A stretch of DNA of 64,000 bases from Zeugodacus cucurbitae (taxonomy: Eukaryota; Arthropoda; Insecta; Diptera; Tephritidae): positions 4,489,501-4,553,500 of the forward strand of contig NC_071668.1 of assembly GCF_028554725.1 (NCBI RefSeq). The letters run 5' to 3'. A model generated the notes under the pieces. The model was not told where the DNA came from, did no database searches, and saw only the letters and a program-made list of their open reading frames with translations. Positions 48,375 to 59,420 of the stretch are shown piece after piece (the stretch's first letter is position 1; every line of letters starts with the position of its first letter). Made by a program: the position numbers and the translations under genes.

Positions 48375-49432
48375 TTTTTATACTCTCGCAACAAAGTTGC
48401 TAAAGAGAGTATTATAGTTTTGTTCACATAACGGTTGTTTGTAACACCCAAAACTAAACGAGTTTGATATAGGGTTATATATACCAAAGTGATCAGGGTG
48501 AAGAGTGGAGTTCAAATCCGAATGTCTGTCTGTCCGTCCGTCCGTCCGTCCGTCCGTCTGTGCAAGCTGTAACTTGAGTAAAAATTAAGATATATTGATG
48601 AAACTTGGCACACTTATTTCTTGGCACCATAGGAAGGTTGCTTATTGTTGCTGAAAATGAGCAAAATCGGACCACTGCCACGCCCACAAAATGGCGAAAA
48701 CCGAAAACACATAAAGTGCCATAACTAAGCCATAAATAAAGCTATGGAATGGAAGCCATAAATAAAGCTATGGAAATAACCACGCCCACCTCCCATACAA
48801 AGGTTAGGTTGAAAATTACTAAAAGTGGGTTAACTCACTAACGAAAAACGTCAGAAACACTAAATTTCACATAAGAAATGGCAGATGGAAGCTGCACTCA
48901 GATTTGTTTACAAAATGGAAAATGGGCGTGGCATCGCCCACATATAGGTCAAAAACCATATCTCAGGAACTACTCGACCGATTTTAATGAAACTTGGTTT
49001 CTAATAGTTTCTTTACATCCCAATGATATGTTGTGAAAATAGGCCAAATCGCTTCACAACCACGCCTACTTCCTATATACCAGAACTTTGAAGACAATCT
49101 GAATCGTTTACATTACAATGTATAAAATAAGAACTAGTGAAGATATCGGTGCAGCACTTTGCACAAATACTATGTTAATAGTGTGGCAGCCCCATTCTAA
49201 AAATTCGCCGAAATCGGACCATAGGTTTTTAAAGCCTCATATATCGAACACGAGGGCCTCGGTGCTTCTAACCTAATATTATGATTTCCAACTTTCAATG
49301 GACTTTATGCACTATATATGACGAATATGTGGGTCAAATTATGTATTATATGATATAAATAAAGTTAAATATATAAATTGCGAGAGTATAACTTTTTCGG
49401 CTACACCCGAACTTAGCCCTTCCTTACTTGTT
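48375..49432 (-). mobile_element. DINE-1/Helentron-like element, full length, inverted copy
   Basis: Read on the minus strand it starts with AACAAGTAAGGAAGGGCTAA and shows the same order of parts as the 7.6-kb copy: 5' palindrome (GTTCGG with GCCGAA, one pair lost), subterminal ATACTCTCGCAA, GTCY-type microsatellite (here CTGTCCGTCCGTCCG at 48524-48561), and 3' stem-loop with GCAAC-TTT-GTTGC. Outer parts are nearly identical to the first copy; the middle (about 48780-48900) is replaced by unrelated sequence. A duplicated word, AGCCATAAATAAAGCTATGGA, occurs twice at about 48730-48775. The 3' loop differs (TTT versus ATTT) while the stem is kept. Confidence 0.83.
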
Positions 49433-50815
49433 TGTTTTGTTTTCTTACGCTTTTGTTATCACTTTGTATTGGCTGTACGTTGAGGGTGTGCGTGTGTCAC
49501 TTACCAATTTCATTCCAGGGGCTTTGCTTAGCCAGGCGCCCTTTCTTATGCGCTGCGTTTTTTGTCTTCGCCAAGAAGAGTGTGCACGTGTGTGTGTTTG
49601 TGCTCCTTCATTGCCAACGCCGTTAATGTTGCTATTGTTTTTGTTGCTGCAATTGTCGGCGTGTGTTGTCATTGTTGTTTACCACTGACGCTTTTTTACT
49701 TTGCCTCCGCTTTGTCTTCACTCTCTTGCGTGCCGTCTTTTACCATTATTACTGTTGTTGTTGTTGTTTTTGTGCTAGTCAATGGTGTTGGCAACGGCTG
49801 TCTCTAATTTTTGTTGCGTTTTTTTTTTTTTCATCGCCTCTGCTGCGCGTTGCAAAAACTCCTTTTATAATCGACTACATTTGCGCTGCACACTTCAATT
49901 CGCCGCCGCCGTCGACACGCCGCAGCGAAGTCATTCAACGCACAGTCAGCAGACGGTGTGTCAGTGCACTTTGGCTGGTGTGTGTTGTTAGCTGCTTGCC
50001 GATTGTCTTCACTTCCTACGCTGCCTTCTGCCTCTTTCAATTCACTTTGCCAAAGTGCAGCAACAGCAACAATAACAACAATAAGCGGTACACCAGTGTA
50101 TACATTGCCAGCAAATAGCCAACAAAATGTGTTGGCAAGCTTATTGTTGGTGGTTCATTAGTGTCCCCTGTTTTTCGGTTGCGCTTTGCGTGTACACTAC
50201 GTCGGTGCGAAATAGACAAACACATGCTTTGCTTGTAGTGTGGGTGGGTGGATGTGTGTGTTTCTGTTTGCTCATTTCATCTGTTTCCAGCCGCTTTTAT
50301 TTTTTTTTTACTTGCTGCGTTCAATGAAGTGCTGCGACAAAATTTATGGACCGAAAATCCACATTGACTGCTCAACGCTGCCTCCAGTTGGCATAATATC
50401 CATTGAAATACGTGTCCAATACTTTGTGAAATGATTTGTTCGGTGCATATTAATTAAAGAATGCGCAATGGAGAGGCCTGTTTGTTACTATTTTAGAGTT
50501 GGCAATACAATTGTGTTGCTTTTTATTACGATTTTTTTCTTATTTTTAAGTGCTATGAAAATGATACTGCAGTGCTACAATGCAGTTGGTTGAAGTGTGG
50601 ATTGTTATCTGACAGCGTCGAAGTGATGTTATTGGTGCAGTTTTGAATATCATTATAAGCTGAAAGTAGATTATGGTCACAACGAAGTGAATATATTTGA
50701 GTTTATTTTATGGTGATACAATATATTTTCAATACTTTTTTATTGTATTTTTTTAATTAAAAATTTATTTTTTTTAATAAATATTTTTTTCATTAAACAT
50801 TTATTTAGTGCTTCT
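49433..50815. other. Non-coding DNA, (TTG)n-rich
   Basis: No gene is accepted. Several frames of 60-151 codons at 49428-50434 overlap each other on both strands and are rich in Cys, Val and Phe because of TTG/TGC repeats (49625-49670, 49748-49772). A T13-type run is at about 49819-49831. Confidence 0.5.
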
Positions 50816-51000
50816 TATTGTCGTTAAGATACACATTTCATGGGGATTTTTGAAGAAAAATATCCAATACTCCGTTATTGTGACATCATTTCCAAAGAAA
50901 GGTACGTCTGCCTTGACAGCATAACTCAGGATCATCTGAAGTGAAAATAAAAAGGACATGTTTCAATTAAGACGTTAAACTAGAAGTTGAGCGGAGGAAA
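50816..51000 (-). mobile_element. Possible fragment of the TTAA-type family
   Basis: AACTCAGGATCATCTGAAGTG at about 50924-50944 is, on the other strand, CACTTCAGATGATCCTGAGT, close to GTTTCAGATGATCCAGTGAA at 23.77 kb and TTTTAGATGATCCAGTCTAG at 27.36 kb. The surrounding ATGGGGATTTTTGAAGAAAA is AT-rich and boundaries cannot be fixed. Confidence 0.45.
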
Positions 51001-51104
51001 AAATGAAAATTAGGTTTTTGGCCTAGGTTTTTACGAATGAATAAATGGCAAATATTTTCGAAAATATAATATTGTTAAATATTTGTAATCGAAAAATTAT
51101 TAAT

Positions 51105-51860
51105 TTGTGGTAGGAAAGAGACTCCCCCCAAGGAAAGACGCCACGATGTCAAAATCGTGCTTGGCGATTTTAACGCCAGGGTGGGTAAAGCAGGTGTCTT
51201 TGGCACAACAGTCGGATAATTTAGCCTCCATGACGAAACATCGCCAAACGGCTTGAGGCTGATAGACTTCGCTGGGGCCCGAAATATGGCTGTCTGTAGT
51301 ACCAGATTCCAGTATAAGAAAATACATCAAGCTACGTGGCTGTCTCCTGATCGTAACACGCGCAATCAAATCGAGCATATTGTGATAGACCGAAGACACG
51401 TCTTCAGTATTTAGACGGGAGTACGCTCCGAGGACCAAATATTCATTCGGACCATTATCTGGTAGCAGCGAAGATACGCACTCGCCTCTGTGCAGCAAAG
51501 AATGCCCGCCAATAAACACAAAGAATTTTCCACGTCAAAAAGCTGCAATCGCAACAGACAGCCACGAAACACTCTACTCGACTTGCACTTCTGCTCCCTG
51601 AGAGCACTCATCAGCATCTCGATATAAGGGAACTGTGGAACGGCATCTCAAACTCATTACATACCGCTGCAGCCGAAACAATTGGTATCCGGCAACGCCA
51701 AAAACTCAGTTGGAGAGAAAACAGACTGCCTACCTCGCAACGTTGCGAGCGACCACAACACGTTAGGGGTGGGGTAGATATCGAGAACTGAAGAGGGAAG
51801 CGAGACGCATTTACAGACGTAAAATGAAAGAAATTAGAATAGCAATGTGAACTTCTATCA
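51105..51860 (+). pseudogene. Non-LTR retrotransposon (RTE-like) endonuclease-linker fragment
   Basis: On the plus strand the segment encodes VKIVLGDFNARVG (GDFNA motif, Asp codon 51145-51147) and later QATWLSPDRNTRNQIEHIVI, then SDHYLVAAKIRTR (51447-), all signatures of the endonuclease/exonuclease/phosphatase (AP-type) nuclease of LINEs, the kind often mislabelled 'craniofacial development protein 2'; this suggests an RTE-like clade. A linker block (AAAETIGIRQRQK, then YLATLRATTTR, RYRELKREARRIYRR) follows. Stops TAA 51217-51219 and TAG 51412-51414 and a frameshift between 51414 and 51447 break it. The reverse transcriptase is absent on the right and the nuclease start on the left. The 139-codon minus frame is the antisense shadow. 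Confidence 0.87.
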
Positions 51861-51934
51861 TCTTAAGGTACATAAATGGGTTGATATTTCTGTTAATACT
51901 GTATTAATAGCTCTCTATATTGTTATAAAACGTG
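51861..51934. other. Short spacer
   Basis: AT-rich sequence between the LINE fragment and the miniature element; no feature seen. Confidence 0.5.
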
Positions 51935-52114
51935 AAAAATAATTTCTATAGAAATAACTCCAATTACCATAATCCACAAAATACTTAGAGTTAGAGAGAC
52001 TTCCGCGCTACGGAAGGTAATTTGCGTGAAATTTGATTTCTATTGCCAAATCAAGAGTTCGAGTTATGGACAACTTCGATTTATAGAAGTTCGAGGTATG
52101 GATGTTCAACTGTA
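51935..52114 (-). mobile_element. Internally deleted relative of the pogo-like miniature element
   Basis: On the minus strand it begins CAGTTGAACATCCATACCTCG and has AACTCGAAC-type wording, close to the left part of the 37.2-kb element. It then joins directly to GTCTCTCTAACTC and TTTTGTGGATTATGGTAATTG, which match the right part of that element (37.69-37.74 kb). Most of the middle is therefore deleted. A TA follows the right terminus at 52113-52114; the left terminus is decayed. Confidence 0.78.
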
Positions 52115-53420
52115 TTTATTACGAAAATGAGTATAACTAGACAAAAAAGAAACTGCTTAAAAATTATACTTTAGTTACAAAAAGAGTTGAATTTTGCATA
52201 CAATTTCGCTAAGATCCGGTATAACAGTTTTCATCCAGGTTGTACCCTATAAAAGTTGGGAAAGTAGAAAACATGGGACCATGATATTGCTTCTGTATTA
52301 TTGACCCCCTTAGTAAACGAAAATAACTCTTTATTTCGACCTAGTTCCGTTTTCTCCACTATTTTGATATTTTAACCGGCACGACAGCTTGCTGCTGCAA
52401 CTAATGGTGGCACAAAAGCATAAATATTAAGTTGTACACACAAATATAGTTTTTATATATCGTGTGGGCAACTCTAATGCAAATATTAAATCTAATATTG
52501 GCATATAAATTCATTGAGCAGCATCGTAAGAAGATATATTTAAATGTTGTGTGAAAACTAAACATCTTCAGCCAGTGAGTGAGTGCAGTTCAAGGTCATT
52601 TGCTATGCGCTGCACGCACGCTGAGCGCTATTAGAGCATTAAAAACTTAACGACTACTAATGCGCGTTTTCGCTCTCGCACACCTAGTAAGCAGTTGTAG
52701 TGATGCCAGCAAGGAACAACAACAAAAAAGCAGCGGTGAAACTAAAACGCTACACCACAATAATAATGGCGGCGGTAACATAGGTAATCTGTCTAACGAA
52801 ACTGCCAGTTACCAGCCACAGCGAAGCACTTGCCGCGCCACAAGGACGGAAGGAAGGAAGTCTAGGCGCTCGAGAGATATGCGCGAGTACACGCAAAGAT
52901 GGGTTTACATAAATATGTATGAATGTGTGTGTGTGTTTTTGTTGTTGTATATAAATATGTTAGCGCAAATATTGACTGTTTTATGAAACTTATGCGTATG
53001 TGTGTGTGTTAGACATATACATTTTATACACAGACTCATGCTGCGGCTGTGGCTGCTACCACAATAAACAAACAACAACAAGAAAGATTGCAGTTTAGCT
53101 ACTTTAGTATGCACCTCGACAGGCATAGCTGCTGCGACGCAGGAATACTAAGCACGCAAAAAACCACAAAGAGGAACCCAAGCAACAAAGCAAGAACAAC
53201 ACACTAGACACTGTGGTAGTTAAGAAAAAAAGGCGAATAGATAAGAATTTGCACGGCACGTTCTGCAGCTCGAACGCTGTCATCGAGCAAACAAAAAAAA
53301 AAAAAAAAAACAACAAACCAACAACAACTAACGGCAAACGCGCACAATATGCAACACGCATCTACAAACTGCAGGCCACACGCTGCCTTGCCATCACTCT
53401 CTGCCGCCATCTTCCAATCT
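52115..53420. other. Non-coding DNA with an unproven 108-codon frame
   Basis: A plus ATG frame at 52660-52986 encodes a Gln/Asn/Gly/Ser- and Arg-rich peptide (SKEQQQKSSG..., HHNNNGGG) that looks compositionally like fly coding sequence, then runs into a TG tract. A possible acceptor (TCGCTCTCGCACACCTAG, ending at 52687) lies just inside it, but I find no matching donor and no family. TG tracts are at 52925-52937 and 53000-53008 and A18 at about 53293-53310. Confidence 0.35.
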
Positions 53421-55080
53421 CTACTTGATTTGACATGCCACTTCACCTCGCTGCCACTCAACGCAGCGCCATTTCCTCTACGCAGCCAGCCACTTCAGTC
53501 ACCACACCATTGAGTTGTAGTTGTTGCCGAGTTGTTGAGGTTACACCAGCAGCTGCAGTTGAAGCTCACCGGGCGACTGGCTGCTTGTATATGGTGCGGC
53601 ACGCATTGCCACGTTCTTGTGTTTCACCTGCCTGCCTTGCTTGCTTGCTTGCTGGCTGGCTGGCCATGAAGGACATGACAATACAAAGCGTTCTTCAGCG
53701 CCCGAGCATGCTTTGTGCATAACATATTTTTGGCAGAGCGTTGGCAGAGGTGTTGTGCGTGGGTTAGTAGTTGGTTGTGTTGGTAAAGTGGCTGGTTTGC
53801 TGGTTACAGCGGGCTTGAGTAGCGGATCAGCTTGCTGTGTGGCAGTTATAAGAAAAAGACGTGTTTTGACGGCTGGACGTGCAACACTTCAAAGATGTTG
53901 AAATCGCTGATGTTGATGGTGAATCGTGTGGTTGGCTCAAGGATTTCGCAGGCGAAGTGAATTTGTAGTCTCTTTCGGTTTCTTTTCATTCTTTTTTTTT
54001 TCTTTTCTGGATGTGTGTGTGCTTTTGATTTAATTGCATTTCACTTCCGGAGTTTAAAGCACACATATTGGATTTTTTACGTTTTTTTTTTAGTTTGGCT
54101 GTATTTTAAAGAACTGTACGGAGTTTGGTATAACCTTTGAAGTCAAAGGTTTGAGCTTAGTTTGAAAGACTGGTTAACTACTTGGCTTCTTGATTATTTT
54201 CTCAGACTACTAGCAAAGCTCTTTAAACCTCATTTGACAGTTGTCCAGCATAAGCTCCAATAAGATTATATTTGCTTGTATTATAGTTTCTGATTCTGTC
54301 TCTAAAACGAAATTAGTTACTTGTACTCAGTATACAAGTGATGCTTAAAAAATCGGATGTACAGTCTCTCAATGTATGATACAAAGCGAATAGTCATGGC
54401 CTGGAGCAAAAGTGAGATTATAAATTTTGTGAATTTCTCAACTGAAATCAAATTGTTGATCAAAATAGATGAAATTTTTAAATGTGTTTTCAAAAACAAC
54501 TTCCAATTCACCAAAATTTTATTAGACACTTTCTTGATATTGTTATTGTTTTCGTTATTGTTTCCAAACTATTTTCTTTTATACAATGCCATGAAGAGTA
54601 CGAGTTTATATACTCCATACGAGCATCAGTTGCCGTTCATATGCCATTGCAACTAACTGAAAGCATGCTCAACGGTTATTCGTACGCTAACCCCTGTTAA
54701 GCAACAACTTTAAGCCTGCCTTCAACTATATATATATAACACTCTATTCGAAATTGCCTCGAACTTGAAGACACAAGTGCATGTGCACCCAAATATTTGT
54801 AGAGAAGACAGTAGATAAGACTTTAGAGCGGAGATAGCATGCAGTGAAAAATAATAGAAAATCTAAATGAAAACAAAATGTTAACAAAAATCGCAAGCAA
54901 AAATAACTGACACTAAATAGTAACAAACTGCGCGAAAATGGAAAATAAAAATCGAAATAATGGCAGAGGCGATAGCGCTGAAACTGAGTAGAAGAAAAAG
55001 ACGAATAAGAAGAAAGGCAGTGAAATAAGCTAAGAGTTACTGAGTGAGAAAAGTTTAATGCGAGCACTCACACACACATA
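53421..55080. other. Non-coding DNA
   Basis: No gene is accepted. (CTTG)n/(CTGG)n-type words lie at about 53636-53664. T-rich runs near 53990-54002 and 54080-54090. Frames at 53435-53901 and 54357-54700 overlap in different phases and match nothing known. Confidence 0.45.
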
Positions 55081-55272
55081 CGAAGTGTGTTCAAAAAGTA
55101 ACGGGAATTTTAAAAAATTAAATTTTTTCAAAGTTCAATTGTCAAAAAAAATTTTAGTATACTTAATTTGTAATGGAGACTATTTTGAAGGCGATAATAT
55201 TAGCAAATACGAATTTATAGATATCAAAAATAAAAAAAAACGAAAATTTCCGTTATTTTTTGAACACATATT
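55079..55272 (+). mobile_element. 192-base miniature element derived from a mariner-like family
   Basis: After TA at 55079-55080 the left terminus CGAAGTGTGTTCAAAAAGTA ACGGGAATTTT is matched by the complementary AAATTTCCGTTATTTTTTGA ACACATA on the right. Both match the 29-base termini of the 15.6-kb element. Between them TGTAATGGAGACTATTTTGA encodes CNGDYFEGDNISK in frame, the same C-terminal transposase motif that the larger element keeps (GDYYEGDNISV). The right flank is diverged, so the exact end is approximate. It is a deeper internal deletion of the same family. Confidence 0.85.
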
Positions 55273-57724
55273 CCCAGCGCACTCAAGTGTAGGTGACAGT
55301 TGAGCAGCGCACATTAGCAGAGCCAGCTCACAATAGATACACAAACAATGACAGCAGACACACACAAGCGAGTGGCGCATTATTTTGCCAACTGCGCTAA
55401 AGTGTTGCTGCAGCAGCTTGCATTTAGAATTTTCAGTATTCTCACTTGTTTAGACAACATTAAAGTTATGGCTTAAGCATAAATAAAGCTTTGTGCAAAA
55501 GAGTTTGCGAAAACTTTTCACTGCACTAATGCTGTTTTGTGAGAATTTCGCTATTATCAGTGATGCTGCTTTATATGCTGATAGGAGCGTTTTTTGTTGT
55601 TGTTGTTGCAAATACGTTTTTATCTAAATTTTTGGATTTTTCATAGTTTTGGTTGCTTCTGTTTGGGCTATAACGCGGTTAGAGTCTTCACTTTTTTATC
55701 AGCTTGATCTTAAGAATTTATTAGCTAGCTCTCTCGTGTGTCTTTATCATCTCTAAGAGACACGAGTCTCCAAATAGTTAGTAAATTTCAGAAAATCTTA
55801 AACCAGCACTCATATTTGCAATTAATTAGTCTCCCAAATGGCACTGCATAAAATTAATTACAAACACACGAGCACCATAAATTATCTCCGAATGCTGAAT
55901 TTCTAATAGAAAAGTTGGGCAAAATATTAGCGAAATGATTTAAATTAAAATATTTTCCTTTATGCAACTGTTCAACAGCAGCAACAGCAGCAGCGGCCCC
56001 TCAAGTGCGTACTCGTTGAAGAAAACTTTGCTGCTCTGCTGCACTAACATACACTCATACATATGTACATGCACTTCAAAAGCACGTGTTTAGTTTAGCC
56101 AACTATGATATGCATATAACTGTTTATTCAAAGTAAAATATTTCCACAAGAACTCTTGGCTGTTGCTCATCTCTGTGTATGTGTGTGTGTGTTTTTGTAG
56201 CATGAAAGGTGTGTTGCGGCAGTCAGAACTACAAACTTTTCTATTTGAAGGTCACATGCGTAGCAAATTTCCATTAGATATTTAACTCTTATAATATGTT
56301 AGTTAAGTTTTATTTGAGTAACCCGAGCAGGAAGTGAGCAGTTTTCAAAAAATTTAACAAGTGGTCCGAAAGTAATGGAAGTGGCAGGTAGTAGTACTCA
56401 GTGTCGACAAATGACTGCGGTATATACTAGTTTAGATGCTTAAATGCGTTATCACATGGCTTTTCCGAGCTAAAATATATAAATTTCTCCAAAATTCTCA
56501 CATATAAGACTCAACAAATAGCTACTGCGAAAATGTTACTCATACGCCCCAGCTGCACACACTACTCCACTTAATACCTGTGTTGTCAAAAACAACAGCA
56601 CAAACATGTGCGTGCTGGCAGCTACATGTGCTCAACAAAAAGTTTATGCAAAAACTATTCCAAAATTTTCTACACATGTACTCTTTTTGTTGTTGCTGTT
56701 GTTGTAGTTGTAGTTGCCTAAGTTACGTTTTGTTTTGGTAAACTTTTTGCTACAACCAAACTTCCACTAGTCCTTGCTAGCGAGCAGGAAAAAAAAATAA
56801 AAATACAGCAAAATAAATTCTTCCAAGTAACCAACGCTGCACTTATGCAAAACATGTTTAATATTTTGCTTTGAAACCAAGCTAAGTAGCAATGTGTGTG
56901 TGTGTGTCTCTCCATGTATATCCAGAGTTGCTGCCAAAGAGCTTAGAAAATGCAAAATTTTTCGTTATGCAAGTTCCACTTTTTTACGTAATTTTTGTTA
57001 TTACACAAATATTGCATTGCCAACTGTTTGCCATTTACTATGAGTATACGAGATGAGTGTTGCTGCTGCAGCTGCGCATAAGTGAAAAGTGTTTGGAAAG
57101 CGTTTTGTGTGTGCAGTACGCAACACTATGCAACACATAAAAGTTTGCTTTTTTCTGCAGTATTTGCCTATGTGTTGTTGTTGTTGCTGAGCATTAGTAA
57201 CTAGACTACAACAAAAAATCAAAGCAGCTTAAGAGGGCTAATAAGTGATAAACAGAAATAAATATGTACACAGAGTGAGCACCTATTTAAGCTGCAATAG
57301 TCGGTAAATAGTGCAAAAATTAGGAGTTTGCTTTCAGAAAATAGCTCTTTGAGTAATTGTAAATAGTAAAAGGTGAAAGATTTTATGTAGAATTTTGAGA
57401 TTTTAGTTAAGTAAGTTAAGTTAGTATGAGTTAACCAGCTTTATTTATTATTTTCAAGCGAAAAGCTTCATATGCAAACCATAATCCATGCGTAGGCGGA
57501 CTTGTTGGTCAGATAAAATACAAGATAAACACTAGAAATGTGAGTTAAAGTTTGGTGAAGTCTCTGCCAGGCAATTTATAATTATAGTTCAGCTTTTCAA
57601 AGCATTAAATATGATTTTTTTTTTTATCATAATAATACCACAAAACTTTTTTTCACACTGTTCCGTTTAAAATTCATTTGGCTTATGTGGCTATCTAGTA
57701 AAATCTTTACAAGTAATTATTTAT
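55273..57724. other. Non-coding DNA with CA/TG and TTG tracts
   Basis: No gene is recognised. TTGTTGTTG tracts near 55597-55610, 56686-56708 and 57175-57187, TG tracts near 56178-56192 and 56893-56908, and CAGCAGCAACAGCAGCAGC near 55976-55995. Frames of 60-90 codons here are readouts of these tracts. Confidence 0.5.
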
Positions 57725-58082
57725 TTTTTTTTTTTTTTTGAAAAGGGTCAACCCGATAACGACATCCTTACTAATGAAGAATCTTCTTGTTTTTTGTGTT
57801 TTAGTCTCTACAAGGGTTGAAATCACGTCAACCAGGACGCACCTCTTTTTTTAGAAGCCCCCACTCCACCGACCCGTATCTCGACGAATTTTGTTTTTTT
57901 TTTGCAATTTTTTTTATTATTAACATGTCAATAAAAACAAAAAATGGATAGTAAAAATGTTTTTCATTTCGTTTTATCTTAGTTTAAAAAATACCTATAG
58001 CAATTACCACAAGCTTTCGCGACCGCAAATCATCTGAAAATGAAAATCGGACATACCTTGTTATATATCTGCATTTAATATA
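57725..58082. other. T-rich stretch, possible TTAA-family trace
   Basis: The interval carries long T runs (57727-57739, 57894-57903) and CAAATCATCTGAAAATGAAAAT at about 58026-58047, which weakly resembles the ATCATCTGAA word of the TTAA-type fragments. It ends directly at copy C, so it may be an older related insertion into which C landed, but the evidence is thin. Confidence 0.3.
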
Positions 58083-58810
58083 TTAAGGGGCTCGCCCAGT
58101 GTGACACTTTCAAAAAATCATATTTTTTGCTTATTCTATAGTTTATAATTTCAAAAATATCCTATGAAATCGGCAAGGTCGTATCTTGAATAGCTTTTGA
58201 ATTGCAGTGTTCTAAAGAGCGACCGCTGGCAGGTATAAGCCGCTATAGTCGAGACTTTATACGATATTTTTCAAAATTTCTGACATCATAACTCAACGAG
58301 CAATTGACCGCTCGATTAATCAAATTGAAACTGAGTGTACTTGAATATATTTCCTATACAGTAACCTACGATCTTTTTGATTGGTTGAAAATTGTCAATT
58401 TGGCATTAAAAAAAACACGATTTTTTTACCTAAAAAACGACACTTTTTTTCAGAACTACGCTATTTTTTAATTTTTGATATTTTATCAAATATTTGATAT
58501 TTTTCAAAAATCGTAGGTCATTGTTTAGGAAATGCTTTCAACTTTAAAAATCTTTTTGATTTTTTTGTTTCAGCTGCTTATTCGGTCGGAATAATGTCAG
58601 CAGTTTGGGTACCTTTTTTTGGCACCTCCGAAGACAGCACATAACTCCGTTATTTTTCAATATTTCTGTAAAATAAAATCTTAAAATATGGCTGGAAATA
58701 TACTTTATTAAGTTCAAAAAAACTTTGAAACATTCGATTGAGTACTTTCTTCAAAAAAAAATCACGAAAATCACCTAATTTTCATGAGTTAGACCGGTAT
58801 AGCACCTTAA
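58083..58810 (+). mobile_element. TTAA-flanked inverted-repeat element, copy C (720 bases)
   Basis: TTAA at 58083-58086 and 58807-58810 flanks termini GGGGCTCGCCCAGTGTGAC on the left and, read backwards on the right, GGTGCTATACCGGTCTAAC. It is collinear with copy A throughout: GTTCTAAAGAGCGACCGCTG, TATAGTCGAGACTTTA and GGCACCTCCGAAGACAGCAC all have counterparts there. It is slightly longer than A because of an extra TTTGATATTTTTCAAAAATC segment near 58490. It has no coding capacity. Confidence 0.86.
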
Positions 58811-59190
58811 CTATATTTGGTATCTTAGCAAGACTAAATGCTTCTAAAAATAGATCAGATCATTCATTTATGCACCCAGATCACCTATAATGTGTAAACT
58901 GTTCTCTTAGTATTTTAGTTAGACATCTCCAATAATAAGTAAAGAATATTAATTAAGAAGAAAATTAATTATGTATTTTAGTATAATCGACCTAAGTTCA
59001 TCTAGTAATGACCCAATCTGAATCCGAAGACATAGTTGCAAATATTTTGACATAGTCTATTCTTCATCGAATATAAAAATCTCTTAACTATGAGTCGTTT
59101 CTTGCCATACCAGTCTTACTTCGCATAGAGTAATGTCAAACTATAGTCACTATTGCAAAAATAGTATAATTAGATTAGTAGTATTATTAC
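58811..59190. other. AT-rich non-coding DNA
   Basis: No feature recognised. Confidence 0.5.
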
Positions 59191-59420
59191 TATTAGTTCG
59201 ATTCGACACTCACTGGTTGAGATGAGATCCAGTTTCTTGCCAAATAATCTATCAGTGAGTACCTTGTAAGACTGGTATAAACGCTCGCTGTTCTCTCTAC
59301 ATTTACGTATGCCAATTTATGCGATTTATACCAGTTGTTTGTTCGATTGGTCACAGTGTGAAATTGGTCGAATGGAAGGCATCTATTACAGATTGAGTGG
59401 CGAGAAATTCAATTAACAAA
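59191..59420 (+). repeat. TATACCAGTT family copy
   Basis: GATTTATACCAGTTGTTTGT TCGATTGG at about 59324-59348 is the same module as at 2.02 kb and (reversed) 9.95 kb. GACTGGTATAAACGC at 59271-59285 is an inverted partial copy 50 bases before it, and GAGTGGCGAG at 59395 matches the outer border GAGTGGCGAATCG of the 9.9-kb units. Confidence 0.68.

Noticed and set aside
49663..50118. 151-codon plus frame
   Set aside because: Repeat-derived Cys/Val/Phe content and several equally open overlapping frames.
51100..51519. 139-codon minus frame
   Set aside because: It is the antisense of the LINE endonuclease fragment, whose plus strand carries GDFNA and SDH motifs.
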